A stretch of DNA of 64,000 bases from Arthrobacter sunyaminii (GTDB taxonomy: Bacteria; Actinomycetota; Actinomycetes; Actinomycetales; Micrococcaceae), in contig NZ_CP076456.1 in NCBI RefSeq assembly GCF_018866305.1, positions 3,596,001 through 3,660,000 of the forward strand, in the 5' to 3' direction. Position numbers and translations under genes: made by a program. The notes under the pieces were generated by a model. The model had not been told where the DNA came from. It saw only the letters and a program-made list of their open reading frames with translations, and did not search any database. Of the stretch, positions 57,230 through 64,000 are shown in pieces (within the stretch, counting starts at the first letter, position 1; the number at the start of each line of letters is the position of its first letter).

Positions 57230-57925
57230 GTGAATAAAAACGAGGGAAATCAGGGGACCGGCTCCAGCACCAGGTACAAGGTTCCCCAACCTCCAGCGAC
57301 CAGGCCCATGAGAACGACGGCAAAGGCAGCGCCAGAAGTCGCAGCGGCACGCAAAACGCTTAGGGCATCAACGGCCGCGCCGGAAGCCGCAGCAGCACGC
57401 AAGGCACGCCGAGCACGCAAGGCCACGAGAAAGAGGCGCTGGTTACAGAAGCTCCGAATAGCGCTGCTCTGGGCATGGGACGCAAGCAAGGCAGGCATGG
57501 CAGCGCTAGTAAGGCGCTGGTTACAGATTCCCTGGGTAAGAAAAATCTATCTAAGGCAGCGCCGGATAGCTGCCTGGTATCCGCGGATTTGGGCTACCGG
57601 GCAGATAGTCCAGTTTTTGATCATTCCGGCCATCTTTGCTGCCTTAGTTGTCTGGGCGGCCAGAAATTCCGTTGGCTGGAGTCTCGCAGGCACAAATACG
57701 CTGGGTGCATTTTTCGTGGCAGTTGGCGGCAGCCTGGGAATAGCTGGAGCGGCCCGGAACATCGAAGGTGCAACAGTGGTCTCTTGGAGTTGCGTGGCAC
57801 TTGGCGGGTGGATTGTATTCATGGGCAGCTCTGAGGACATTTGGAACTGGCTCCCCGTTTTTGATTCCCGGCAGCCGGAAACTCCTATCCCGTGCCCCCT
57901 CCGGAGCCTCTGCTTAACGCCTTAG
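57230..57925 (+). CDS. Basic three-TM hypothetical protein
   Basis: 231 aa from GTG 57230; TAGCAT ends 6 nt before it, a leaderless start. The first 75 residues are extremely basic and Ala-rich with a duplicated segment (APEVAAARKTLRAST / APEAAAARKARRARK). Then a basic amphipathic stretch and three TM helices (IVQFLIIPAIFAALVVWAA, LGAFFVAVGGSLGIAGAA, VVSWSCVALGGWIVFMG). The extreme C-terminus (PIPCPLRSLCLTP) looks non-native and may follow a late frameshift. Not recognised. Confidence 0.65.
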   Translation: MNKNEGNQGTGSSTRYKVPQPPATRPMRTTAKAAPEVAAARKTLRASTAAPEAAAARKARRARKATRKRRWLQKLRIALLWAWDASKAGMAALVRRWLQIPWVRKIYLRQRRIAAWYPRIWATGQIVQFLIIPAIFAALVVWAARNSVGWSLAGTNTLGAFFVAVGGSLGIAGAARNIEGATVVSWSCVALGGWIVFMGSSEDIWNWLPVFDSRQPETPIPCPLRSLCLTP

Positions 57926-59302
57926 TTATCCCTTGGCCTCAGACGCGAACTCAAGGTTTACTTCCCGGATCGGGTAGACGTGTTCCACTGATGCCGGCGC
58001 GTTTTTCGCATTGTTTGAAGCTTCTTTGAGGGCTCCAACCATTCTTATGTCAGCAGAAAACGTTGCCTGGGGAGAGTCTGCCGGTACTTGATACCAGATT
58101 TCCTGGCCTCCGCCAAAGAAACCATTATCGAAGTCGCCAAGCTCCCCGGTAATGCTCTTACCGTCAACCTGCATTGTTGGCGCTTCGATTGTATTGGTCA
58201 GCCCATATACGCCGCGTTCGAAGCCTTCCCCGTCCCATTCAAGTCCGTTAGTGGTCGTGCTGAGGCTGACTACTAGCCTGGACATACCGGCTGCCGGCCA
58301 CTTGCGTTCCGGGTCATAAGCCAGCCGCTCGGCTTTCACGTTAAAGCTGAGATTCCCGGAGAACGTGTTATCCGCCTTGGCCGGGGTCATCGTCATTTCC
58401 CCGCTACGGCTGTCGGATTCCTTGGGTTCTGTCTCCAGCTCGCTGTACAGGCCGACCGCGACAGCTTCATTTGTGCGGCTGATGTCGGACAGTGCCAGGT
58501 CTTGATCCAGCCCGTCATAGGTCAACCGGAGCAACGCTTTTTCAGGATCCCCGGCCACCGGGACAACGACTGTTTGTCCTTCTGCGGTTTCAATCGGGTA
58601 CGTCTTGTCCCTAACGACCACGGCCATTGCTGACACGTCCGAAGAAGGCTTGAATCCGGTGAGTTCGGAGAAGTTGATCGTCAGGAACTGTGTGCCTTCT
58701 GGGGCCTGCCGGTTGGTGGCGTCCCCTATGCACTCAGATATTGCTGTGCTGACCACGCGCTCACGTTTCCTACCTGGCTTTTTAGGATTCCCGGCTTGGC
58801 GGTTGATGATTCCGCTTCGGCTGGCGCCTGGGCGACGGTCAGCCAGAATGGTGTGTCTTTCTCCGCTACCGGAGCATCCGGTTCGTCCAGGGCCAGCTCG
58901 GCGGGGGGGGTGCTTATCGTCTGGGCGGTACAGCTCTGTGTTCGCCTGCAATTCCTGGCCAGGGGTGAAGATGCTCAGATGCTTTAGGGTGTGTTTGTTA
59001 CCGTCTGCGGCTGCCTTCCACTGTGCCCCGTCCCAGGTTGTCTCGTCGTCTCCGAGGTAGTGCACCGGCCCGCACACTGCGGTCTCTGCCACAGTGTCCC
59101 CACTGACTTGGAGGTAACAGCGCTGAAGTTCGCTTTCACCCCGTCAGTGATGGCTTGCTTCCATGCGGCGTCGGTTTTTCCAGGGACTTCTCTACGTCGG
59201 AAAGTTCCTGCCTTGACAGATCAGCTGATGGCCGCCGCAACCGGTCAAACCGATAATTGAGACAAGGCACGCGATGGACGCGGCCGTGAGTTTCTTCTTC
59301 AT
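57926..59302 (-). pseudogene. Lipoprotein gene with multiple frameshifts
   Basis: ATG 59302 opens a good lipoprotein signal (MKKKLTAASIACLVSIIGLTGC). Sensible protein then continues only by changing frame several times: SADLSRQELSDVEKSLEK, TDAAWKQAITDGVKANFSA, then VAETAVCGPVHYLGDDETTW to ELYRPDDKH. At a run of eight G (58903-58910) the frame slips; with seven it would continue as AELALDEPDAPVAEKDTPFW. A last shift leads into the long intact C-terminal part (FLTINFSELTGFKPSSD, YGLTNTIEAPTMQVDG, VYPIREVNLEF) ending at TAA 57926. Either a decayed gene or a stretch with assembly indels. The product would be an extracytoplasmic lipoprotein of about 440 aa, unrecognised. Confidence 0.75.
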
Positions 59303-59308
59303 GTTTGT

Positions 59309-59330
59309 CCCCCCCCCCCCCCCCCCCCCC
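59309..59330. repeat. Poly-C tract of 22 (poly-G on the coding strand)
   Basis: Twenty-two consecutive C. On the minus strand this is a G run ending 6 nt before the lipoprotein ATG, exactly where the ribosome-binding site should be. Such a tract is prone to slippage in the cell and to length error in assembly. The rest of 59303-59508 contains no gene. Confidence 0.9.
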
Positions 59331-59508
59331 GCTGAGGTGTAGCTCTAGGTTAGACGGCCGGTTTGGTGCTTTGCGGGATCCGCCTACGGCTCCGTTTTTG
59401 TGTGTTTGCGGCTTCTCGAACGGTAGCAATACGGGTTTCCGTCCGTAAGGGGGATCCGGACGCGACCGCTGCCGGCAGTGCATGACGTCCATTCGCCCTC
59501 GGTGCCGG

Positions 59509-60300
59509 TTAACCGATCAGGGAAGCGCCCTGTTCAGCGAGCAGCACCAGGGACAGGCAAACCATCAGGACACCGCTGGCCAGCGTGACGGCACGGGCAC
59601 CGCCCGGCCGCGAGCGCAGCAGCCGTCGGGCCGCAAGGGCAACACAGGTGTAGACCAGCACGGACACGCCAAAGTGGGACAGGCCCAGGACCAGGGTCTG
59701 CAGCGGTACGGCCAGGCCGGCATTGGCATCCACAAACTGCGGGATGAGCGCCAGATAGAGCAGCAGCGCCTTCGGGTTGGTGCCGCTGGTGCCCAACCCC
59801 TTGAAGAAGTCCTGCCGGCCCCCGCGGCGGGCAGGCCCGGGGCGGACAGGAATCGGAGGGGCGAGGGTGGCCAGCCTGCCTCCGGCGTCAATCGATTCCG
59901 GCGCCGCACCGCCGGGCAGGGCAGGTTCCGCACCACCGGGCAGGGCGGGTCCCGCACCGCCGGCCGACCCGCCGGCACCGGAACCCGCGGAACCCGCCGT
60001 CGTCGTCGTAAAACCGGCCGAACGCCAGGTGCGCAGCGTGGAAATCCCCAGCCAGAGCAGGTAAGCCGCACCGAGCAGTGTTAGGCCGGCCAGGAGCTGC
60101 GGGGTGGCGGCAATCAGCGCCGCGAGTCCGGCGACGATCAGTGCGGTGTGTAAAAGATAGCCGGCGGACAGCCCGGCCACGGCGGGTGCAATCCTTCGGT
60201 CGCGCAGGCCGGAGGAGATGCAATATGCCCAGTCGGCCCCCGGAGTCATGGCCAGGGTGACGGAGACGATCGCAAAGCCCGCGAATTGCTGAAAATCCAT
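59509..60300 (-). CDS. LysE/RhtB family amino acid exporter with low-complexity insert
   Basis: 263 aa. The family N-terminus is clear (FQQFAGFAIVSVTLAMTPGADWAYCISSGL; GYLLHTALIVAGLAAL) with six TM helices overall. Between TM3 and TM4, at about residues 96-160, is an extra Gly/Ala/Pro-rich loop with repeats (PALPGGAEPALPGGAAPES), encoded by near-perfect 27-nt units and absent from ordinary RhtB proteins. TAGGCT ends 6 nt before ATG 60300 (leaderless). Divergent Lrp/AsnC gene 80 nt away, the usual pairing for amino acid efflux. Confidence 0.9.
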   Translation of the reverse strand: MDFQQFAGFAIVSVTLAMTPGADWAYCISSGLRDRRIAPAVAGLSAGYLLHTALIVAGLAALIAATPQLLAGLTLLGAAYLLWLGISTLRTWRSAGFTTTTAGSAGSGAGGSAGGAGPALPGGAEPALPGGAAPESIDAGGRLATLAPPIPVRPGPARRGGRQDFFKGLGTSGTNPKALLLYLALIPQFVDANAGLAVPLQTLVLGLSHFGVSVLVYTCVALAARRLLRSRPGGARAVTLASGVLMVCLSLVLLAEQGASLIG

Positions 60301-60306
60301 CCCTCA

Positions 60307-60374
60307 AGCCTAGGGATCCGGCGGCGAAAAGTGCTGACCGGAAGAGGCCCGCCCACGGCTCTGAACGATACGAT
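60307..60374. promoter_or_regulatory. Two face-to-face leaderless promoters (LysE-type exporter / Lrp)
   Basis: TAGGCT on the minus strand (60312-60307) and TACGAT on the plus strand (60369-60374) each lie 6 nt before a start codon, leaving only 56 nt between the -10 boxes. Both promoters overlap in their -35 regions, so a single Lrp-type complex could control both genes. Confidence 0.7.
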
Positions 60375-60380
60375 TCTTGC

Positions 60381-60830
60381 GTGATTGACGCTATTGACCA
60401 TGAAATTTTGCGCCTGCTTCAAATTGACGGGCGGATGAGTGCCACGGCGCTTGCTGCTGAGGTGGGGCTGACGGTTGCGCCCTGCCACCGCCGCATCAAG
60501 GAGCTTGAACGCAAGGGAGTGCTGACGGGCTATCGTGCCGTGGTTGATCCCGCCGCCGTCGGGCTGAGTTTTCAGGCTTTGGTGTTCGTAACCCTGCGCG
60601 ACCGCGCGCAGATGCTTACCTTTGAGAAGGCAGTGGGCCTTCACGAACAGATCGTGAAGGCGGACAGGCTTTTCGGGGATCCGGATTTCCTGCTCAAGGT
60701 CATCGCGGCGGATCTCCTCGGCTACCAGCAGTTCTACGATGAAGTGCTCGTGGGCCTGCCAGGAGTCGAGAAGCTCACCAGCACCATCGTGATGAAAACC
60801 GTGAAGGAAGAAGCCGGCCTGCCGCTGTGA
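60381..60830 (+). CDS. Lrp/AsnC family transcriptional regulator
   Basis: 149 aa. HTH: DAIDHEILRLLQIDGRMSAT, EVGLTVAPCHRRIKELERKGVLTGY; RAM domain from about residue 65 (FQALVFVTLRDRAQM, VIAADLLGYQQFYDEVLVGL). GTG start at 60381, 6 nt after TACGAT, so leaderless. Probable controller of the divergent exporter in response to an amino acid. Confidence 0.94.
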   Translation: MIDAIDHEILRLLQIDGRMSATALAAEVGLTVAPCHRRIKELERKGVLTGYRAVVDPAAVGLSFQALVFVTLRDRAQMLTFEKAVGLHEQIVKADRLFGDPDFLLKVIAADLLGYQQFYDEVLVGLPGVEKLTSTIVMKTVKEEAGLPL

Positions 60831-60866
60831 GGTGAGAGACCCGGACGAGTCCCGTAAATTGGAACC

Positions 60867-61541
60867 ATGCCAGCTCAGTCCGAACATCTCACCGTGGCGG
60901 TCGGTGAGGGTAAAGTCAGCGCCGTCTGCGCACAGCCCGCTGATCCGTGGGCGTCCATGGTCGTGGCGCACGGCGCCGGTTCCGGCATGGAGCACCCGTT
61001 CCTCACCGGGTTTACCGATGCAATGAACGACAGCGGTGTGGCCACCTGGCGGTTCAACTTCCCCTACCGGGAGGCCGGGAAGAAATTCCCGGACCGAGCC
61101 CCGGCAGCGATTGAGACGTGGCGCGCGCTGATGTCCGCCGCTGAGGACCGTGCCGACGGATTACCTGTGTGGGCGTGCGGAAAGTCCTTTGGCGGGCGGA
61201 TGGCGTCCATGGCCGTGGCCGAGGGGATGCAGGCAGCGGGACTGGTGTTCCTGGGCTATCCGCTGCATCCGCCGGGCAAACCCGAAAAGCTGCGCGACGA
61301 GCACCTGTACGGGCTTTCCCTGCCCATGCTGTTCCTGCAGGGCACCCGGGATCCCTTCGCGTTGCCGGGCGAGCTGGAACCGGTGGCGGAGCGGATCGGC
61401 CAGTCCGCCGTCGTCGAACGGATTGACGGCGGAAACCACATGTTCGAAGTGCGCGGGAACAAGCGGGCGCAGGAGCAGATCGGTGCATCTCTGGCAGCGC
61501 CGGTGCTCGACTTCATGCGGGGCCATCAAAGCCGCAGCTAA
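60867..61541 (+). CDS. Alpha/beta family hydrolase (KANL3/TEX30-like)
   Basis: 224 aa. Oxyanion region VVAHGAGSGMEHP, nucleophile Ser in ACGKSFGGRMAS, Asp in LQGTRDPFALP and His in GGNHMFEV. Leaderless: TAAATT ends 6 nt before the ATG. The stop codon TAA is also the start of the -10 box of the next gene. Substrate unknown; the family is often annotated dienelactone-hydrolase-like. Confidence 0.9.
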   Translation: MPAQSEHLTVAVGEGKVSAVCAQPADPWASMVVAHGAGSGMEHPFLTGFTDAMNDSGVATWRFNFPYREAGKKFPDRAPAAIETWRALMSAAEDRADGLPVWACGKSFGGRMASMAVAEGMQAAGLVFLGYPLHPPGKPEKLRDEHLYGLSLPMLFLQGTRDPFALPGELEPVAERIGQSAVVERIDGGNHMFEVRGNKRAQEQIGASLAAPVLDFMRGHQSRS

Positions 61542-61551
61542 GCTCACCCCT

Positions 61552-62181
61552 ATGAGAACGGATTTCGATCCGGCCGCCATGGGCGGCCGCAGTTTCTACC
61601 GGCTGCTTACCTCCGTGGTGGTGCCGCGCCCCATCGCCCGGGTTTCGACGGTCTCGGCCGACGGCGTGGACAACCTGGCACCGCATTCCTTCTTCACCGT
61701 CGCCTCGGTCAACCCGCCGGTGGTGTCCTTCACCTCGGTGGGCGAGAAGGATTCGCTGCGGAACATCCGCGAGACGGGCGAGTTTGTCATCAGTCTCGCC
61801 CCGGAGAACCTGTTTGAGGCGGTCAACGCGACCGGCACCGGTTTCACCGCGGAGGTCAGCGAGTTCGATGCCGCCGGGATTGCCCGGGAGCCCAGTGCCA
61901 CGGTGCGGCCTCCCCGCGTTGCAGGCTCTCCGGCTGCTCTTGAATGCCGGCTGCGGGAGATTCATCCAGTGGGCGACTGTTTTGTGGTCTACGGCGATAT
62001 CACCTTTGCGGCCATCCAAACGGACGTGCTCGACGGCGATTCCCACCCGCGCATCGACAAGCTGCGGCCGCTCTCCCGGCTCGGTTTGAACGAGTGGGGT
62101 ACCGTCGGCGAGGTCCGGGAGATTACCCGGATCCGGCCCGAAGAATGGCCGGGTCATTACCGGGGCGACCAACTCCAGTAG
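61552..62181 (+). CDS. Flavin reductase family protein
   Basis: 209 aa FMN-binding split barrel: YRLLTSVVVPRPIARVST, HSFFTVASVNPPVVSFTS and NIRETGEFVISL, with the C-terminal PRIDKLRPLSRLGLNEW of the longer subfamily. TAAGCT ends 7 nt before ATG 61552; its TAA is the upstream stop codon. Likely supplies reduced flavin or itself binds FMN; partner unknown. Confidence 0.92.
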   Translation: MRTDFDPAAMGGRSFYRLLTSVVVPRPIARVSTVSADGVDNLAPHSFFTVASVNPPVVSFTSVGEKDSLRNIRETGEFVISLAPENLFEAVNATGTGFTAEVSEFDAAGIAREPSATVRPPRVAGSPAALECRLREIHPVGDCFVVYGDITFAAIQTDVLDGDSHPRIDKLRPLSRLGLNEWGTVGEVREITRIRPEEWPGHYRGDQLQ

Positions 62182-62212
62182 GGCGCCCGCGATACAGCGC
62201 GCCGGCGATCCG

Positions 62213-62818
62213 CTAGGACGTTTTCCGGCGCTGGAGCCAAGGCTGCAGCAGACCGGTGACCCAGGGCAGCACCCAGTACGCCATGATCGGCGTGAGGATG
62301 GCGGTGGTCAGGAACACGCGCAGCGGCATCAGCAGCGAATCCCACCACTCGGGCAGCAGCAGGCCCACCAGCGCTGTAAACGCAAGGTTCACGGGGAAGA
62401 AGCCCAACCAGATGGCTACAGCCTGCTTCCAGCGCGGCGGCTTGACCGGTGTCTCGAGATCGGTGGAGACCGACGGCGCATCAAACCAGCCCTCAATGCC
62501 GGTGCGGCGCAGAACGTGGCGGTCCTCAACCATGTCGCGGCCCCGCTCCAGCCAGGCAAGGCGGGGTTCGGAGTGCTCCCAGGCGTCCAGCGCCTCCTCA
62601 TCGGAGAAGCGGTAGAGCATGTGCCATTCATCAGACTCGGCGGAGGCGCGGACCCAGCCGGAGCCCAGGAAACCGGGCCAGCTGTTGGCGAGGTTAACGC
62701 CTTCCTGGACCCAGTGGGTGGCCTCAGGCACACGGAGGGGATCGACCCGCCGGGTGATGGAGACCGTTACCGCCCCCGGCCCGCGGAGCGGGAGGGCGTC
62801 AGCGTGCGTTGAAGTCAT
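62213..62818 (-). CDS. Antibiotic biosynthesis monooxygenase-like protein with membrane tail
   Basis: 201 aa. An ABM ferredoxin-like domain (AVTVSITRRVDP, NSWPGFLGSGWVRASAESDEWHMLYRFSDEEALDAW) covers about residues 15-120. Two TM helices follow (AVAIWLGFFPVNLAFTALVGLL and PLRVFLTTAILTPIMAYWVLPW). A GATACT box 7 nt before the ATG is a weak leaderless signal. This is a known ABM-membrane arrangement of unknown role; heme or quinol oxidation at the membrane is conceivable. Confidence 0.85.
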   Translation of the reverse strand: MTSTHADALPLRGPGAVTVSITRRVDPLRVPEATHWVQEGVNLANSWPGFLGSGWVRASAESDEWHMLYRFSDEEALDAWEHSEPRLAWLERGRDMVEDRHVLRRTGIEGWFDAPSVSTDLETPVKPPRWKQAVAIWLGFFPVNLAFTALVGLLLPEWWDSLLMPLRVFLTTAILTPIMAYWVLPWVTGLLQPWLQRRKTS

Positions 62819-62888
62819 GCTTTCCAGTATCCGGGGAGGAGGACGCCGACGGCGAATCGGGTGCGGGATCCCACAGGCGCCTCACGCG

Positions 62889-63245
62889 TCAGTAGGGCGT
62901 GTGCTGGTGCAGGGCTAGTTTCCATTCACCGTCTTCCTTGGCATACACGCTGCTGAGCAGTGCCGTGTACGGGGTTCCTTCGCGGTCTGCGCGCACCTTG
63001 TAGGTGAGAACACCGACGTCGTTCCCCAGGTAGTCTTCCCGGGGTTCGATGATCTCGAAGGCAGACCACGGCGGACCTCCCATCGATTCGAGGATCCGGT
63101 CCCGGTTGGTGAGCCGCAGCCCGCCGGTCAACACCAATACCGGTTCCCGCGCCAGAACAGTCGAATAGAACGCGGTCGCTTTCGCAGGCCCAATGGACAG
63201 GGCATGCCATCCCTCGGTTTCCAGTGCCACAAGTTCATTTTCCAT
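62889..63245 (-). CDS. NTF2-like / SnoaL-type protein
   Basis: 118 aa cone-shaped alpha+beta fold: LVALETEGWHALSIGPAKATAFYSTVLA, a strand-rich middle (AFEIIEPREDYLGNDVGVLTY) and the end DGEWKLALHQHTPY typical of DUF4440/SnoaL members. TAAGCT lies 8 nt before ATG 63245, close to a leaderless layout. Ligand unknown. Confidence 0.87.
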   Translation of the reverse strand: MENELVALETEGWHALSIGPAKATAFYSTVLAREPVLVLTGGLRLTNRDRILESMGGPPWSAFEIIEPREDYLGNDVGVLTYKVRADREGTPYTALLSSVYAKEDGEWKLALHQHTPY

Positions 63246-63386
63246 GGCTCAGGAGCTTAGACCTGCCGCCCGATAGGCAACAGGAGTCCCTGGCCATCCC
63301 CTATCGCTCTGAGCGCCGGGAGTGTTTACTGGAGCCCCGCGACCCACGAACAGGTCCGCGCCCCCAGGAGCCACAAAGGAGTGGAT

Positions 63387-64000
63387 ATGGATATGGCCAA
63401 CAGTTCCCCGTCACAGCTGGACGAATCAGTTCAGGACTGGCTGAACAACCTCAATACCGCCCTCACAACCCGGAATACCGAAGCGGCGGCCGACTTGTTT
63501 GAGGACGACGGATTGTGGCGGGATTTCGTCTCCTTCACCTGGAACCTCAAGACACTCGAAGGCAAGCAGCAGATCATGGATATGCTCGATTCCGTCCTCG
63601 ATGACGTGCAGCCCTCCGGCTGGACGCTGGCGGAACCGGCCGCGGGCGACGCCGACGCAGCCGAAGCGTGGATCACGTTCGAAACCGCCGCGTCGCGCGG
63701 CTGGGGCCATCTGCGGCTGCGAAACGGAAAAGCCCGGACCCTGCTCACCACTATGCAGGAACTCAAAGGGCATGAAGAGCAAAAGGGTGCCACCCGGCGC
63801 AAGGGAGTGGAGCACACCGTTGAGCGCGGCCGGAAATCCTGGCTCGAGGAAAAGGAACTGCATCAGGCGCGCCTGGGCTATGAGGAGCAGCCCTACTGCG
63901 TCGTCGTCGGCGGTGGCCAAGGCGGGATTGGACTCGCCGCACGGCTGCGCCGGCTAAACGTTCCCACCATCGTGATCGAACGGAACGAACGGGCCGGCGA
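63387..64000 (+). CDS. Flavin-containing monooxygenase with NTF2-like N-terminus, 3' end outside the window
   Basis: The frame runs open off the window end (204 residues seen). ATG 63387 has AAGGAG close upstream. Residues about 10-150 form an NTF2/SnoaL-like domain (LNNLNTALTTRNTEAAADLF, LWRDFVSFTWNLKTLEGKQQI, ETAASRGWGHLRLRNGKART). The FAD-binding Rossmann motif then begins: YCVVVGGGQGGIGLAARL and VPTIVIERNERAG. This fusion is known among NAD(P)/FAD-dependent oxidoreductases of the YUC/CzcO type. Substrate unknown. Confidence 0.9.
   Translation, partial: MDMANSSPSQLDESVQDWLNNLNTALTTRNTEAAADLFEDDGLWRDFVSFTWNLKTLEGKQQIMDMLDSVLDDVQPSGWTLAEPAAGDADAAEAWITFETAASRGWGHLRLRNGKARTLLTTMQELKGHEEQKGATRRKGVEHTVERGRKSWLEEKELHQARLGYEEQPYCVVVGGGQGGIGLAARLRRLNVPTIVIERNERAG

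Noticed and set aside
1..64000. CRISPR arrays, rRNA or tRNA genes, insertion sequences
   Set aside because: No regularly spaced repeats, transposase motifs or cloverleaf-like sequences were found on reading both strands.

Overview
The window reads as chromosome of a high-GC Gram-positive bacterium (Actinomycetota), most likely an Arthrobacter-like member of the Micrococcaceae. The reasons are high GC with strong third-position GC bias, actinobacterial families (mycothiol-type DinB, DUF6221, DUF1023 hydrolase, SRPBCC, atypical SDR), and many genes whose start codon lies 6-7 nt after a TANNNT box, as in leaderless actinobacterial transcription. The genus is an inference. No rRNA, tRNA, CRISPR array, insertion sequence or integrase was seen.

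1-9.2 kb: an SDR / acyl-CoA dehydrogenase / aminoglycoside-phosphotransferase-fold operon that resembles the 4-hydroxyacyl-CoA (levulinate-type) route; a Zn alcohol dehydrogenase; an OFA-type MFS transporter with a 35-aa small subunit in GTGA overlap; and a 959-aa protein of GA-L heptad repeats with a membrane segment at each end. 9.2-25.2 kb: IclR regulator, DHFR-like and thioesterase genes, an M20 amidohydrolase, a small-protein / DUF1023 hydrolase / lipoprotein operon, a histidine kinase / response regulator / ABC exporter operon, malQ, two tandem paralogous small proteins and an SDR lacking the usual catalytic Tyr/Lys. 25.3-36 kb: putA with a divergent LysR gene, a PRC-barrel/DUF2382 stress protein, fadD, an ATP-grasp ligase, an SDR and a phosphoribosyltransferase. 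36-53.5 kb: mixed metabolic and envelope genes: SGNH hydrolase, DinB, HdeD-like, Amt, a PoxB-like ThDP enzyme, two more DHFR-like proteins, GtrA, aldehyde dehydrogenase, TRIC channel, NUDIX, a TetR-like effector domain without a DNA-binding domain, a true TetR, and a MacB/FtsX ABC exporter.

53.5-59.5 kb is unlike the rest and looks acquired or decaying. It begins with a truncated maleylpyruvate-isomerase-like gene. Next comes a stretch of about 700 bp almost without T on the + strand (12 T in 660 nt), then an AT-rich gene for a two-TM protein, a small ORF broken by TAA, a basic three-TM protein, and a lipoprotein gene with several frameshifts that starts directly beside a 22-base poly-C tract. 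Long ORFs inside the T-poor stretch follow from composition and are not called as genes. 59.5-64 kb returns to normal sequence: a LysE-type exporter with a divergent Lrp/AsnC regulator, an alpha/beta hydrolase, a flavin reductase, a membrane-anchored ABM protein, an NTF2-like protein and the 5' part of a flavin monooxygenase with an NTF2-like N-terminus.

Two features recur. At least fifteen genes have leaderless-type starts, and in two of them the upstream stop codon supplies the first three bases of the -10 box. Tandem micro-repeats encode flexible linkers in several otherwise ordinary proteins.
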